From Niallia sp. NCCP-28 (GTDB taxonomy: Bacteria; Bacillota; Bacilli; Bacillales; Cytobacillaceae): 64,000 nt of DNA. Made by a program: the position numbers and the translations under genes. The first letter of the stretch is position 1, and the number at the start of each line of letters is the position of its first letter. The DNA is taken from contig NZ_BQYJ01000003.1 of NCBI RefSeq assembly GCF_023168165.1, positions 248,001-312,000 of the forward strand, read 5' to 3'. The notes under the pieces are model-generated. The model worked only from the letters and a program-made list of their open reading frames with translations. It was not told the origin of the DNA and made no database searches. Below are positions 44,794 through 54,730 of this stretch, piece by piece.

Positions 44794-47127
44794 ATGACCG
44801 AAAATAAAAATGATGAAGTCATGCAAGAACAAAAGCGAATTAATCAGGTTATTAGCGAGATTAATGACAACATAAATAAAATAAAAAGGAATAGTCAATT
44901 GATTGGCGGAGATGTAGGCCAATTGCGAAAAACATTTTGGGAAGACGTTACCGTTAACTTTGATGAAGCAGATGATGTGTTAGAAACTTTTACAAGCATT
45001 AAGCAGCAAGCGGAGCTTTTAGGGGAAAGAGAAAGAAGTTATGGGCAAATACATAAACAGTTGAATACTTTAAATAAGTTAAAATACTCTCCTTATTTTG
45101 GCCGCATTGATTTTAAAGAAAATGGGGAAGAAGCAGAACCAATTTATATAGGAATAGCGTCCTTTATGGATAAAGAAGAACAAAATTTTTATATTTATGA
45201 CTGGCGTGCCCCTATTTCGAGCATTTATTATGATTATTCAAAAGGGCCTGCCAAATATGAAACGCCTGAAGGAATAGTGGAGGGAGAACTTGTTTTAAAA
45301 AGACAATTTATCATTCGCGGCGGCAAAGTTGTGAGTTTATTTGATACAGGGATAACGATTGGGGATGAATTATTATTAGAAGTGCTTGGCAATCAAGCGA
45401 GTACGATGATGAAAAGCATTGTAGCAACCATTCAAAAGGAACAAAATAAAATAATCCGCAATGATTCTAAAAAAATCTTAGTTGTCCAAGGAGTAGCAGG
45501 AAGCGGGAAAACGTCTGCAGCCTTGCAGCGGGTTGCTTATTTATTGTATCGGCATAGAAAAACATTAACGGCAGATAATATTATGCTGTTTTCACCAAAT
45601 CCGCTTTTTAACAGTTATGTTTCCACTGTATTGCCAGAGCTTGGAGAAGAAAATATGCAGCAGTCTACTTTTTTGGAATATTTAGTAAATCGAGTGGGCA
45701 AGGGATTAGAGGTAGAGGATCCCTTTTCTCAATTAGAAATTTTATTGGATACAGAGCAGCAAAAGCAAGCATCTTTCCGGCTAAAAAGCATTGAATATAA
45801 AAGCAGTTTAGCATTTAAAGAAAAAATAGAGGAAGAAATTGATAGACTTTCAACAAATGGACTTATCTTTAAAACAATTGCTTTTGGCGGCAAAGTGTTT
45901 TTTTCCAAAGAGGAATTGGCGAGAAAATTTTATGAACTAGATGCTTCAATGTCTATTCCTAATCGAATGGACCTATTAAAAGAATGGGTACAAAAGGAAA
46001 TGAAAAAACATGCAAAACAAGAAAGAAAGCAGGCTTGGGTAGATGATGAAATGGACTTATTAGATAAAGAAGATTATCTAAAAGCCTATAAATTAACGCA
46101 AAAAAAATCAAGGAAAAAAATTGATGAATTCTCTCAATACGAAGAAGAAGAAAAAATCCTACGGAGATTTATTGTAAATAAACGTTTTAAACGGATTTAT
46201 AAATCTATCAAAAATTTAGAATTTATTAATTATATTGCGATGTATAAAGGCATTTTTATGAGAGAATGTCCAAAAGAATTATTGAATGATGTGTGGGAAG
46301 AAATCTGTGTAAAAACGGTGGAACATCTTAACCATAAACAAATATGGAATGAAGATGCGACTCCTTTTGTCTATTTCAAAGATAGTCTCGAAGGAAAAAA
46401 ATCAAACGCCAGCATTAAACAGGTATTTATTGATGAAGCCCAAGATTATTCTCCTTTTCAAATGGCCTATATAAAAGAATTATATCCATATAGTAGAATG
46501 ACTTTATTAGGGGATGTGAATCAAGCAATTTATGCTCATGATAACAATGAATTAAAAGAAGAAGGCAATAAAGAAATCGAACGGATTGTGCTGACAAAAA
46601 GTTATCGTTCTACACAAGAAATTGTCGAGTTTACAAAAGGAATCGCTGTGAATGGAGATATTATTGAGCCGTTTAATCGCCATGGAGAGAAGCCGATTAT
46701 TGAAGAAGTAGAAAATCCTAATATTTTCTCTGAAGCTGTTTTGAACAGAATTCTCCAATTAAAAAAGAAGGATTACCAAACAATAGCTGTTATTTGCAAA
46801 ACAAAAAAAGAAAGTGAAAAAGTTTATCAATATTTAAAAAAACATATCGAAGTGCGTTTGATTGAAAAAGGAACGATTTCCTATGAAAAAGGAATTTCAG
46901 TCATTCCTGCTTATTTGGCAAAAGGAATTGAATTTGATGCAGTTATTTTATATAACAGTTCTATTTATAATACGGAATTAGAAAGAGAATTGTTTTATAC
47001 GGCATGCACGCGGGCCATGCATGAACTCATTCTTTTAACGAAAAAAAATCAATTAAACATGTTTATTAAAGACATCAACCCACAAACCTATATACTGCAA
47101 ACAGAAGAAGTAAAATTGGAAAAGTAG
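44794..47127 (+). CDS. helD: RNA polymerase recycling ATPase HelD
   Basis: A 777-residue UvrD/Rep-family motor. In B. subtilis HelD releases stalled RNA polymerase from nucleic acid. The N-terminal arm is a coiled coil (about 1-90). Walker A is GVAGSGKTS near residue 240, Walker B is VFIDEAQDYSPFQ, and motifs LTKSYRST and GIEFDAVILYN follow. Start ATG 44794 has AAGGGG upstream at normal spacing; GTG 44785 is less likely. Confidence 0.9.
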   Translation: MTENKNDEVMQEQKRINQVISEINDNINKIKRNSQLIGGDVGQLRKTFWEDVTVNFDEADDVLETFTSIKQQAELLGERERSYGQIHKQLNTLNKLKYSPYFGRIDFKENGEEAEPIYIGIASFMDKEEQNFYIYDWRAPISSIYYDYSKGPAKYETPEGIVEGELVLKRQFIIRGGKVVSLFDTGITIGDELLLEVLGNQASTMMKSIVATIQKEQNKIIRNDSKKILVVQGVAGSGKTSAALQRVAYLLYRHRKTLTADNIMLFSPNPLFNSYVSTVLPELGEENMQQSTFLEYLVNRVGKGLEVEDPFSQLEILLDTEQQKQASFRLKSIEYKSSLAFKEKIEEEIDRLSTNGLIFKTIAFGGKVFFSKEELARKFYELDASMSIPNRMDLLKEWVQKEMKKHAKQERKQAWVDDEMDLLDKEDYLKAYKLTQKKSRKKIDEFSQYEEEEKILRRFIVNKRFKRIYKSIKNLEFINYIAMYKGIFMRECPKELLNDVWEEICVKTVEHLNHKQIWNEDATPFVYFKDSLEGKKSNASIKQVFIDEAQDYSPFQMAYIKELYPYSRMTLLGDVNQAIYAHDNNELKEEGNKEIERIVLTKSYRSTQEIVEFTKGIAVNGDIIEPFNRHGEKPIIEEVENPNIFSEAVLNRILQLKKKDYQTIAVICKTKKESEKVYQYLKKHIEVRLIEKGTISYEKGISVIPAYLAKGIEFDAVILYNSSIYNTELERELFYTACTRAMHELILLTKKNQLNMFIKDINPQTYILQTEEVKLEK

Positions 47128-47143
47128 TAGCATAGAATAGAAG

Positions 47144-47172
47144 AAGGCTGTTTTTATAGAAGCAGCCTTTTT
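47144..47172 (+). terminator. Terminator of helD
   Basis: AAGGCTG and CAGCCTT pair around a 12-base loop, followed by TTTTAT. Confidence 0.75.
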
Positions 47173-47244
47173 ATAGTGGGATATTGTATTTTTAAATGTT
47201 TTGGTGTAATATTACACTAAAACAAATAAGGGGGAATGGTATAA

Positions 47245-50200
47245 ATGGTGAAAAATAGCAATTTGCATAAATCAATTTTTCTCCATGAACTAAAGGCGCT
47301 GCAAATAAATGGCTATATAACCAATGCTGAATATAACCATATTTTCACACGCTATGAAATTTATTTGACAGACAATTTAGTGGAATCAAAAGCTATTTCA
47401 AAGGCAATAAAAAAAGAGGAAAAAAAAGAAACAGCAAAGGTGAAAACAGTTCCCGAAAAAGTGAGGACACCAGAGCAGCTGAAAGAGCGGAATATGGGGT
47501 TAATATTATATATTGGTGTTATGCTATTGTTAATTGGGGGCTTATTTGTAGCAACAAGCAATTGGAATAGCATGAATGACTGGATGAAAGCTGGTTCAAT
47601 ATTTTTTATTTCTTTTTTATTTTATTGTTTTGCGATATTCGCTAAAAAAATAGTGAAAATTGAAAAAACAGCATTTGCTTTTTTTATTTTAGGCAGTTTA
47701 TTTTTGCCTATAGGCAATTTGTCGCTTAGCTGGTTTGGATTGCTTGGAACTTATTTTTCTTATCATGGCAAAGGCAATTTTTTATTTGGTGCCATTAGTG
47801 CATTGCTGTTTATCCCATTTTATTATTGGCTGTCCATTCGCTTAGCATCTTCTTTTTTTCGAATTCTTACATTAACAGCAGTTTCTACTGCAGGAATTTT
47901 TATTTTATTAGTATTTCATCCAACAGAAGCGTTATTTTTCCTGTTATTTACGATTTTCATCAGTCTGTTTTTCTTCTTTTTATCGTACAGCAAGAAAAAA
48001 AGTTTGTTTTTTGCTTTTCAAAAAGAGTTGCCAGGTTTTATACAAATCCAGGTCATTGCTACAATGATGGGGGTACTTTTTTGGAGCAGCCAACCTATTT
48101 TGCAAGGAATTAATTTTCTTTTATTAAGTGCTCTATTTATAGGGATTATTTATGGCACGAAAATTATTTATTATCATTTTTTAGCTAGTGCTATGATTTT
48201 GCTGGCCATGTTCCGTATTTTTTCAATTGATAGTTTGTCGTTTGTTAGTCCGATTCTTTTTGTTTGTGCAAGCATGGTTGTCATGATGTTTGGCTCTGTT
48301 TTAAAAGGTACAATAAAATGGGGAAGAATATGGGAGTATACTAGCATTGTTTTTGTTGCAATGATGATTATTTACCGGTTAGTGGTGGATTATCAAGAAA
48401 TGATGCAAGGTTCTTTTATCTATGCATGCACTTATTTATTGATTGCTTGCCAGTTTATTTATTTAGCGAATTTGCTGGCTTATTCGATATATCGCTTTTT
48501 TCCAGCGCTATTTACTAGTATGGCCCTATGGCAGGTAATACTAACAGCAGATTTTATTCAATCGGTGCAAACTTTGTTTATTGCACTATTTAGCATTGGC
48601 TTTTTCCTATTTATTATATTAGGCTGCAATCCATTAAAACAAATAAAGGCAGTCAAAAAAAGTTCCCAAATTGCTGCATTTATTGTTATGACAGCAATGC
48701 TTTTTTTATCGATGTACCTCTATATAGGAAAAGGTTTTGTATTTATTGAAGCGCTTGTGTTCACTTTTTGTTTGACCATTGCATTTGTAAAAAGGTGGTT
48801 CCAAAAGAACAAACAAGCAGTGTCTGCCGCGCTTGTATTAAGTGTAGCTATAACCTTTTTTACATTTTTACATACAATTCAGTTTATTCATATTAAAGGG
48901 TTGGCGCTGTCGATTAGTTTAACTGGCCTGTTAATATGGCTGATTAGAAAATTTATTTTTTATAAAAGTAAATATCTGCAGGAAATTGCCTTTAGAATGG
49001 GGCAAGGAATCTATCTTTTTGCCATATTTGTCGCTATTTCCTATCCTGTGCCAGTTGTTTGGGTGCGTGCTTTCATTTATGGTGTAGCAGTTGTGATGTT
49101 TCTTTTTTGCTATCGCCGGAAACATGAAGAATGGGTTGTGTGGATTATTAGCATTTTATCTGTTATGACGTATTTGGCAGCACTTCCTGTCTTTTTTGTT
49201 GATGCAGGCATCCGTGCCTATGGCTATGAATATGGCTGGATTTTATTTTTCCTTTTAAGCATGTTTGGCAGCAATAAAAGATTTAAAAATGCCTATTTTG
49301 TAATGTTTCATTTTTATTTAGTATGTTCTATCGTTTGGTTAGTTGTTTTTTGGGAAAACAAAGACAGTTTGCCATTTTTATTTGGATGTGCTGCGTATCT
49401 TTATAGCAGTATAAAACTGCGAATACCTTGGCAAAAAATAGTCTGTCAGTATGTTAGTTTTATCTGTCTATTTGTATTTTTGCTACGAATTTTTCATTAT
49501 ATTGATATAGTTGAAAACGGAACTTTCCTTTCTTTTTTTCTTACAAGTGTGTTTATAGTTGTGTGCATTTTTTGTTATAGAAAAGATAAAAGAAATATAG
49601 CAGTATGGTTCTTTTTTCCTTTTTCGTTTACAGGAATGACTTATGGGCTATTTCTGCTCGAACATGCTGAATTTATATATTTGCTGATGAGTGTGTATAT
49701 TCTTCTCTATTTGGCTTTATCTTATTTTACTGCTTATCACTATTGGAATATCGGCGGACTTTTGTTGCTTGTCGCAACAGCAGAACTTTGGACAAAAAAG
49801 ATGGAATTAGGTGCAATGTCTGTTTTTTATCTATACAGCGGTCTTGGATTAGTATTGATGATTATAGGAAGGCTTCTTTATAAACATATTATAAAATTAG
49901 GCAAGGAAAAAGGAGCTTATATTGATTTTTATAGTTTAGTTGGCATCCTTTTTTTTCTTTTTTTATACAGGCTGAATCTTAGCATCTTTTTTGCTGAAAT
50001 TTTGCCCGGCATATTAATCTCTGCTGCTTTATTTATGCAAAAAAAGAGGCTGCCCCTTAAATTTTCGCCTTTTGTTGTAGTATTTGCTCTTGTATATTTA
50101 TTGCACCCATATAATGGATTTATTCAAATGCTGGCGATACCATCTCTTTTTGTAAGGGAACTTATATTAGTCCCAGTTATTTTAATTGTTATTCTCAGCA

Positions 50201-50607
50201 AAAAAATCCTTAAAGGACACTATCAAATCCTGATTAATCGAGTGGAATGGGGCATCTTGATTATTTCCTTTGGGCTGTTATTGTTTGATATTTTTATTTC
50301 GCCTCACATTGTTGATGTGCTGATGCTAGGCAGTTTAGCGTTAGCAGCTGTTATAGGAGGTTTTTATTTTAAATATAAATCTTATTTTCTTGTGGGCGTT
50401 ATTGTGTTGCTTATTAATGTATTGCTGCAAACAAGGCCATATTGGGGAAATCTTCCTTGGTGGGCATATCTTTTAATTGCAGGAACAGCATTAATTACTG
50501 TTGCAAGCGGTTATGAATTAAGAAAGCAGCAGAAGGGAGAAAAGGTAATAAAAAAATTAATGATTTGGAAGAAGGGGCTTGTTGATCGATGGAATAAATG
50601 GAGATAG
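47245..50607 (+). CDS. Very large polytopic membrane protein (DUF2157-like N-terminus)
   Basis: A 1120-residue protein that is almost entirely hydrophobic after residue 90, with roughly 30 or more predicted membrane helices. The first 90 residues are soluble and rich in Lys/Glu (KKEEKKETAKVK). The segment GVMLLLIGGLFVATSNWNSMNDWMKA, over about 92-117, is the DUF2157-type motif in which an aromatic loop joins two helices. No catalytic motif was seen. Such proteins occur in Bacillaceae without known function. It stands alone between helD and a convergent sortase pair. ATG follows AAGGGGG. Confidence 0.75.
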   Translation: MVKNSNLHKSIFLHELKALQINGYITNAEYNHIFTRYEIYLTDNLVESKAISKAIKKEEKKETAKVKTVPEKVRTPEQLKERNMGLILYIGVMLLLIGGLFVATSNWNSMNDWMKAGSIFFISFLFYCFAIFAKKIVKIEKTAFAFFILGSLFLPIGNLSLSWFGLLGTYFSYHGKGNFLFGAISALLFIPFYYWLSIRLASSFFRILTLTAVSTAGIFILLVFHPTEALFFLLFTIFISLFFFFLSYSKKKSLFFAFQKELPGFIQIQVIATMMGVLFWSSQPILQGINFLLLSALFIGIIYGTKIIYYHFLASAMILLAMFRIFSIDSLSFVSPILFVCASMVVMMFGSVLKGTIKWGRIWEYTSIVFVAMMIIYRLVVDYQEMMQGSFIYACTYLLIACQFIYLANLLAYSIYRFFPALFTSMALWQVILTADFIQSVQTLFIALFSIGFFLFIILGCNPLKQIKAVKKSSQIAAFIVMTAMLFLSMYLYIGKGFVFIEALVFTFCLTIAFVKRWFQKNKQAVSAALVLSVAITFFTFLHTIQFIHIKGLALSISLTGLLIWLIRKFIFYKSKYLQEIAFRMGQGIYLFAIFVAISYPVPVVWVRAFIYGVAVVMFLFCYRRKHEEWVVWIISILSVMTYLAALPVFFVDAGIRAYGYEYGWILFFLLSMFGSNKRFKNAYFVMFHFYLVCSIVWLVVFWENKDSLPFLFGCAAYLYSSIKLRIPWQKIVCQYVSFICLFVFLLRIFHYIDIVENGTFLSFFLTSVFIVVCIFCYRKDKRNIAVWFFFPFSFTGMTYGLFLLEHAEFIYLLMSVYILLYLALSYFTAYHYWNIGGLLLLVATAELWTKKMELGAMSVFYLYSGLGLVLMIIGRLLYKHIIKLGKEKGAYIDFYSLVGILFFLFLYRLNLSIFFAEILPGILISAALFMQKKRLPLKFSPFVVVFALVYLLHPYNGFIQMLAIPSLFVRELILVPVILIVILSKKILKGHYQILINRVEWGILIISFGLLLFDIFISPHIVDVLMLGSLALAAVIGGFYFKYKSYFLVGVIVLLINVLLQTRPYWGNLPWWAYLLIAGTALITVASGYELRKQQKGEKVIKKLMIWKKGLVDRWNKWR

Positions 50608-50617
50608 CATGCCAGAT

Positions 50618-50650
50618 AAAGGGTTCATGGGAAATACTCCATGAACCCTT
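50618..50650. terminator. Bidirectional terminator
   Basis: AAAGGGTTCATGG and CCATGAACCCTT form a strong stem between convergent genes. Confidence 0.88.
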
Positions 50651-51227
50651 AGTTATTCAATAAATCTGCGGTAATAATATACCGTTTTGGTGCATCTCCA
50701 ATATAATAAAAGGGATAGCAGGTAGTCAATGTTAAAATCCCCCGCGATTTTGGTGTAAAAACTCGCTGATCATCGGCAGACACAATTTCCATTTTTCTTA
50801 TTTTATAATAAAATTTGCCTGTTTTTGTTTGAATGTAAAGAAGGTCCTTTATTTGCAAATCTTTTAAGACACGAAAATAAGTATCTCGATGTCCGGAAAA
50901 AATACTGTTGTTTTTTTCTCCAGGCAAGAAACTAGAAGAAAAATGACCTGCTCCTTTTTTTAAAATCGCATCTGTCGTTCCTTCAAAAATAGGGATTGCT
51001 TTTTTTGCTGTCGGCAAATAAAGAGTGCCGATTTTTTCTCCTTCTTGGTAGCTTATTTGTTTGGACAATATTTTTTGTTCTCCTATTCTCTTAGGAGCAA
51101 CTGAATGTTTGGATGATTGGAGATGACTTTTATAAAAAATGCTGCCATTATAGCAGATAAAAAAACATCCACAAACAATAAATAAGATTGCCAGCCAATC
51201 CCAAAGAGTCAGGCGCTTATTGATCAT
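50649..51227 (-). CDS. Class D sortase
   Basis: A 192-residue transpeptidase with an N-terminal membrane anchor (about 11-29). Catalytic His113 (FSGHRDTYFR), Cys170 (LTLTTCYPF) and Arg182 (PKRYIITA) are in place. The TLTTCYPF motif marks class D. Its start overlaps the end of the upstream gene by 11 bases, and that gene encodes an LPNTA-bearing protein, the likely substrate. It would cut between Thr and Ala and link the protein to the wall or process it. Confidence 0.92.
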   Translation of the reverse strand: MINKRLTLWDWLAILFIVCGCFFICYNGSIFYKSHLQSSKHSVAPKRIGEQKILSKQISYQEGEKIGTLYLPTAKKAIPIFEGTTDAILKKGAGHFSSSFLPGEKNNSIFSGHRDTYFRVLKDLQIKDLLYIQTKTGKFYYKIRKMEIVSADDQRVFTPKSRGILTLTTCYPFYYIGDAPKRYIITADLLNN

Positions 51228-52179
51228 TTGACGCCTTTTTCTTCTTTAAAATAAGCAGAAAAATTCCGGTTAACACAAGCAAATAGCCGGTAAATAAAAG
51301 AAGTGGTGCAAAAGAAGCGGTATTAGGCAATTGGGACTGATAAAGAGTGGTTAACTCTTCGCTGAGTTTTGTCAGACTCACGACTTTTTCTGCTGCATCC
51401 ACCGCAAAGCTTGCTGTCAGTATTTCTGGTGATAAAACGAGATTTAATATAAGGTTGTTGTTGTTATCGTAAAGTTCCATTGTAACCGTGTCTAAAAGTT
51501 TTGCTGTAGAAAGGTCACTAAGGGAGAGATTTGTTCGTTTGCCGTTGTCATCCACTTTAAAAAACTTCACATGGAGTCCGAGTGTTTTTGTTATATCTTC
51601 CCATAAAGCTGTTAATTCATTTTGCTGGGCTTGAGTTAATGCACCTTCTGGATCAATGGCACTTAAAGAGTTAGTTTTTTCCATCCAAGGGTCTATTTTG
51701 GAGCTGATCACTTCTTCATCCAATGTTTTAAAATGTGTATACAAATTATTTTTTTCTTTATCTGTAATGCCTACATTTAGCAGAAACGCTTCTAAATTTG
51801 CCATTAAGTTCTCGTGATTTTGGTAAAAGTCAATGGCTACATCTAGATCCTCTATATTCCAATAGTCTTGGACCTTCTCATTGAAACCAGCTAATAATAT
51901 ATCCAATTCTTCTCTTGTCATATTATAGGTATGCAAAAGGTCTTCTAAAGAATCAGGCGTAATAGGTGTTCCAATCACTTCTTGCAACTCTTGTTTATTT
52001 TGAAAATCATCCAACTCTAGATCTTTTGTTGATAAAAATTCTTTCAAATCTTGTTTAGTCCATCCAATTGATTGTATAAGCTTGGAAACTTCCTTATCAG
52101 TTGGCGCAGCAAAAACAGGTGAAACGGCACCAATATAGACAATGAAAAACAAAAATGTCATGAACCCTTTTTTATACAT
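51217..52179 (-). CDS. Processed acidic surface protein with LPNTA sorting signal
   Basis: A 320-residue secreted protein. The signal peptide (about 1-27) ends FAAPTD. The mature part is acidic and helical, with two related segments (IGWTKQDLKEFLSTKDLELDDF and YNMTREELDILLAGF). The C-terminus has LPNTA (284-288), a hydrophobic helix and a KKKK tail, a complete cell-wall sorting signal. This matches the processed acidic surface protein family found beside class D sortases. ATG 52179 follows CGGGGGG; the frame opens at 52203. Confidence 0.88.
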   Translation of the reverse strand: MYKKGFMTFLFFIVYIGAVSPVFAAPTDKEVSKLIQSIGWTKQDLKEFLSTKDLELDDFQNKQELQEVIGTPITPDSLEDLLHTYNMTREELDILLAGFNEKVQDYWNIEDLDVAIDFYQNHENLMANLEAFLLNVGITDKEKNNLYTHFKTLDEEVISSKIDPWMEKTNSLSAIDPEGALTQAQQNELTALWEDITKTLGLHVKFFKVDDNGKRTNLSLSDLSTAKLLDTVTMELYDNNNNLILNLVLSPEILTASFAVDAAEKVVSLTKLSEELTTLYQSQLPNTASFAPLLLFTGYLLVLTGIFLLILKKKKASNDQ

Positions 52180-52375
52180 ATAAATAAACCCCCCGTTTGA
52201 CATATGCTATTGGTATTGTTTGTAAAAAAAAGAAATTAATACAGGAAATTGGGAAAATAGTGAAAAAATCTAAAGAACAAAGGCAGATAAAAGGAGAGAA
52301 GGATGCGGATAAAAGAAAAAAGACTGGAATGCTATGGATTTAAACAAATTATCAACAATAATTCAGCCGGCATAC

Positions 52376-52410
52376 AAAAAAAGCAGCTGCCAAAACTTCA
52401 GCAGCTGCTT
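52376..52410 (-). terminator. Terminator of ABC-F gene
   Basis: AAGCAGCTGC and GCAGCTGCTT pair and are followed on the minus strand by TTTTTTG. Confidence 0.85.
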
Positions 52411-52418
52411 TCTAAAAA

Positions 52419-53972
52419 TTATGCTTGGTTATTAGACCATTCTTCTACATTCCAAACTTTTGTTACCCAGTCTTCATAAAAATCTGGTTCGTGGCATACA
52501 AGGACAACTGTTCCTTTATATGCTTTTAAAGCTCTTTTTAGTTCTTCTTTTGCGACAATATCTAAATGGTTTGTTGGCTCATCGAATAGAATCCAGTTGC
52601 TTTCTTCCATCAATAGTTTGCAAAGGCGGACTTTGGCTTGTTCCCCACCGCTTAATTGATTAAGGGGTCTTGAAATATGCTCATTTTTTAAGCCGCATCG
52701 TGCAAGGGCCGCACGCACTTGATGTTGATCCATAATGGGGAACGCATTCCATACATCATCAATAGGTGTCATATTGCCTGCTTTTACTTCTTGTTCAAAA
52801 TAAGAAGGATAAAGGAAATCTCCTCGTTCCAATTTACCGCTGATTGGTTCAATTTTGCCTAGCATTGTTTTTAATAGCGTAGATTTCCCAACACCGTTGC
52901 AGCCGACAATCGCAATTTTTTCCCCGCGTTCAATCGAAATGGACATTTTAGGCAAAAGGGGATGATCATAGCCGATTTCAAAATCCTCCCCAATAAATAC
53001 ATAACGGCTGCTTCCACGTGATTCTTTAAATTCGAATGTTGGCTTGACAGCTGTTTCAGGCCGATCGATTCTTTCCATTCTATCCAGTTGCTTTTGTCTG
53101 CTTTTTGCTCGACCTGTTGTGGAATAGCGCGCTTTGTTTTTGCTGATAAAATCTTCTTGTTTTTTAATGAATTCTTGCTGCTTTTCATATGCATGCAAAT
53201 GCTGATTTTTATTGATTTCAGCAAGTTCCAAAAACTTATCATAACTTGCTGTGTATCTTGTTAATTTAGAGAACTCCAAATGAAAAATAACATTGGATAC
53301 TTGGTTCATAAATTCCGTATCATGGGAAATCAGTAAAAAAGCATTTGGGTATTCTCTTAAATAAGATGCCAGCCACTTAATATGCTCAACATCTAAATAG
53401 TTGGTAGGCTCATCCAATAATAAAACTTGCGGCTGCTCAAGTAGTAGTTTTGCAAGCAAAACTTTTGTTCTTTGTCCGCCGCTTAGTGCAGATACGTCAC
53501 GGTCAAGCCCGATAGCATCCAAACCTAAACCCCGCGCTGCTTCTTCGATTTTAATATCAAGCGTATAAAAACCGCCAGCATCTAGTTTATCTTGGATTTT
53601 GCCCATTTCCTCCAGTAATTCTTCTAACTCTTCTGGTGTGGCTTCACCCATTTTTGCTGTTACTTCATTTAATTTTTCTTCTTCTTTAAAAAGAGGAAGG
53701 AAGGCGTCTTTCAAAACATCGCGAATTGTTTTTCCTGGCGTTAAAACCGTATGCTGGTCTAAATAGCCATATTGTACACTTGGAATCCATTCCACTTTTC
53801 CTGTATCATGGATAAGCTGCCCTGTAATAATATTCATAAGTGTGGATTTTCCAACACCATTTGCACCTACTAGGCCAATATGATCTTCTGCCAACAGTCG
53901 AAAAGATACATCTTTAAATAATGTACGATCTCCAAATGTATGGCTTAAATTTTCTACATTCAATAAACTCAT
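52419..53972 (-). CDS. ABC-F ATPase, YfmM-like
   Basis: A 517-residue soluble protein with two ABC domains and no membrane segments. Domain 1 has Walker A GANGVGKST and signature LSGGQRTKVLLAKLLL; domain 2 has GCNGVGKST and LSGGEQAKVRLCKLL. Each Walker B ends DEPTN. The linker between the domains is basic and helical (about 240-300). ABC-F proteins act on the ribosome, in translation or antibiotic protection. The N-terminus MSLLNVENLSHTFGDRTLF is very close to B. subtilis YfmM. Confidence 0.9.
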   Translation of the reverse strand: MSLLNVENLSHTFGDRTLFKDVSFRLLAEDHIGLVGANGVGKSTLMNIITGQLIHDTGKVEWIPSVQYGYLDQHTVLTPGKTIRDVLKDAFLPLFKEEEKLNEVTAKMGEATPEELEELLEEMGKIQDKLDAGGFYTLDIKIEEAARGLGLDAIGLDRDVSALSGGQRTKVLLAKLLLEQPQVLLLDEPTNYLDVEHIKWLASYLREYPNAFLLISHDTEFMNQVSNVIFHLEFSKLTRYTASYDKFLELAEINKNQHLHAYEKQQEFIKKQEDFISKNKARYSTTGRAKSRQKQLDRMERIDRPETAVKPTFEFKESRGSSRYVFIGEDFEIGYDHPLLPKMSISIERGEKIAIVGCNGVGKSTLLKTMLGKIEPISGKLERGDFLYPSYFEQEVKAGNMTPIDDVWNAFPIMDQHQVRAALARCGLKNEHISRPLNQLSGGEQAKVRLCKLLMEESNWILFDEPTNHLDIVAKEELKRALKAYKGTVVLVCHEPDFYEDWVTKVWNVEEWSNNQA

Positions 53973-54078
53973 ATATCGTTATCCTCGCTTTATTTAAAAA
54001 ATAATTCTAAAATTCATCATACTAGAATAACGAGGAGAAAACTAGACTTCAAGTTAACTTTCTATTATTTTCATAAAG

Positions 54079-54624
54079 CTATAGGTCCATCTCTATTGTT
54101 CGTCCAGAAGTAAACTTCATTTTTTTATCTAGTTTATTCTCCTTGCCGGTTATTTTGTGTGCTGCCAATTTAAATACAGCTGTTTTGCTTCCTAAAGAAG
54201 ATTGATATTTTTCAAGATGGGCAGAAGCTAATGGGTTGTTAAAATAGCCAGGCACATATTTATCGAGCATCGTTTGCATGGCAGCTAACTTTTCTTCCCT
54301 GCTAGTCACTTTTTCGACTATTCCAAAAATCATCACACTAAAATAAGCGGTATCTGTGTTAGCTGGAATCGGACTTGCTATTGTTCCGAAGTCTTCGCAT
54401 ACAGTAAAACAAGCCTGGCTATTTTTTGTCAGTATGCGAACTTTTCTTCCTTCATTTGCTCCGTGGAAATAGATGCTGTTATTTTGCCAAACAAAATTTA
54501 AGGGGACAACATATGGAGCTGATTCATCTGATAATCCTAAATAGCCTATTTTATTTTGTTTTAAAAATTTACAGATAGAATCCATCTCTTTTACTTCTCT
54601 CTTTGACATTCTTATTTTTTCCAT
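54079..54624 (-). CDS. PNPOx-fold flavoprotein, NimA-like
   Basis: A 181-residue protein of the pyridoxamine 5'-phosphate oxidase-like split-barrel fold. Conserved landmarks are LGLSDESAPYVVPLNF, IYFHGANEGRKVRIL and ACFTVCEDFG, which form the flavin or heme pocket. Family members include 5-nitroimidazole reductases and heme-binding proteins. The gene is divergent from a MocR-type regulator, a common arrangement that suggests control by a vitamin B6-linked signal. Start M at 54624 follows GGAAGGG; ATG 54633 lies too close to that site. Confidence 0.8.
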   Translation of the reverse strand: MEKIRMSKREVKEMDSICKFLKQNKIGYLGLSDESAPYVVPLNFVWQNNSIYFHGANEGRKVRILTKNSQACFTVCEDFGTIASPIPANTDTAYFSVMIFGIVEKVTSREEKLAAMQTMLDKYVPGYFNNPLASAHLEKYQSSLGSKTAVFKLAAHKITGKENKLDKKMKFTSGRTIEMDL

Positions 54625-54730
54625 TTTTTTCATCCCTTCCTGCTATGGTAAAATGATTATATAAAGAATGTGTCCTTCATAAAAGAGACAGAACTTAATA
54701 ATAATGCTGGTACAGTTTGGAGGGGAGCAT

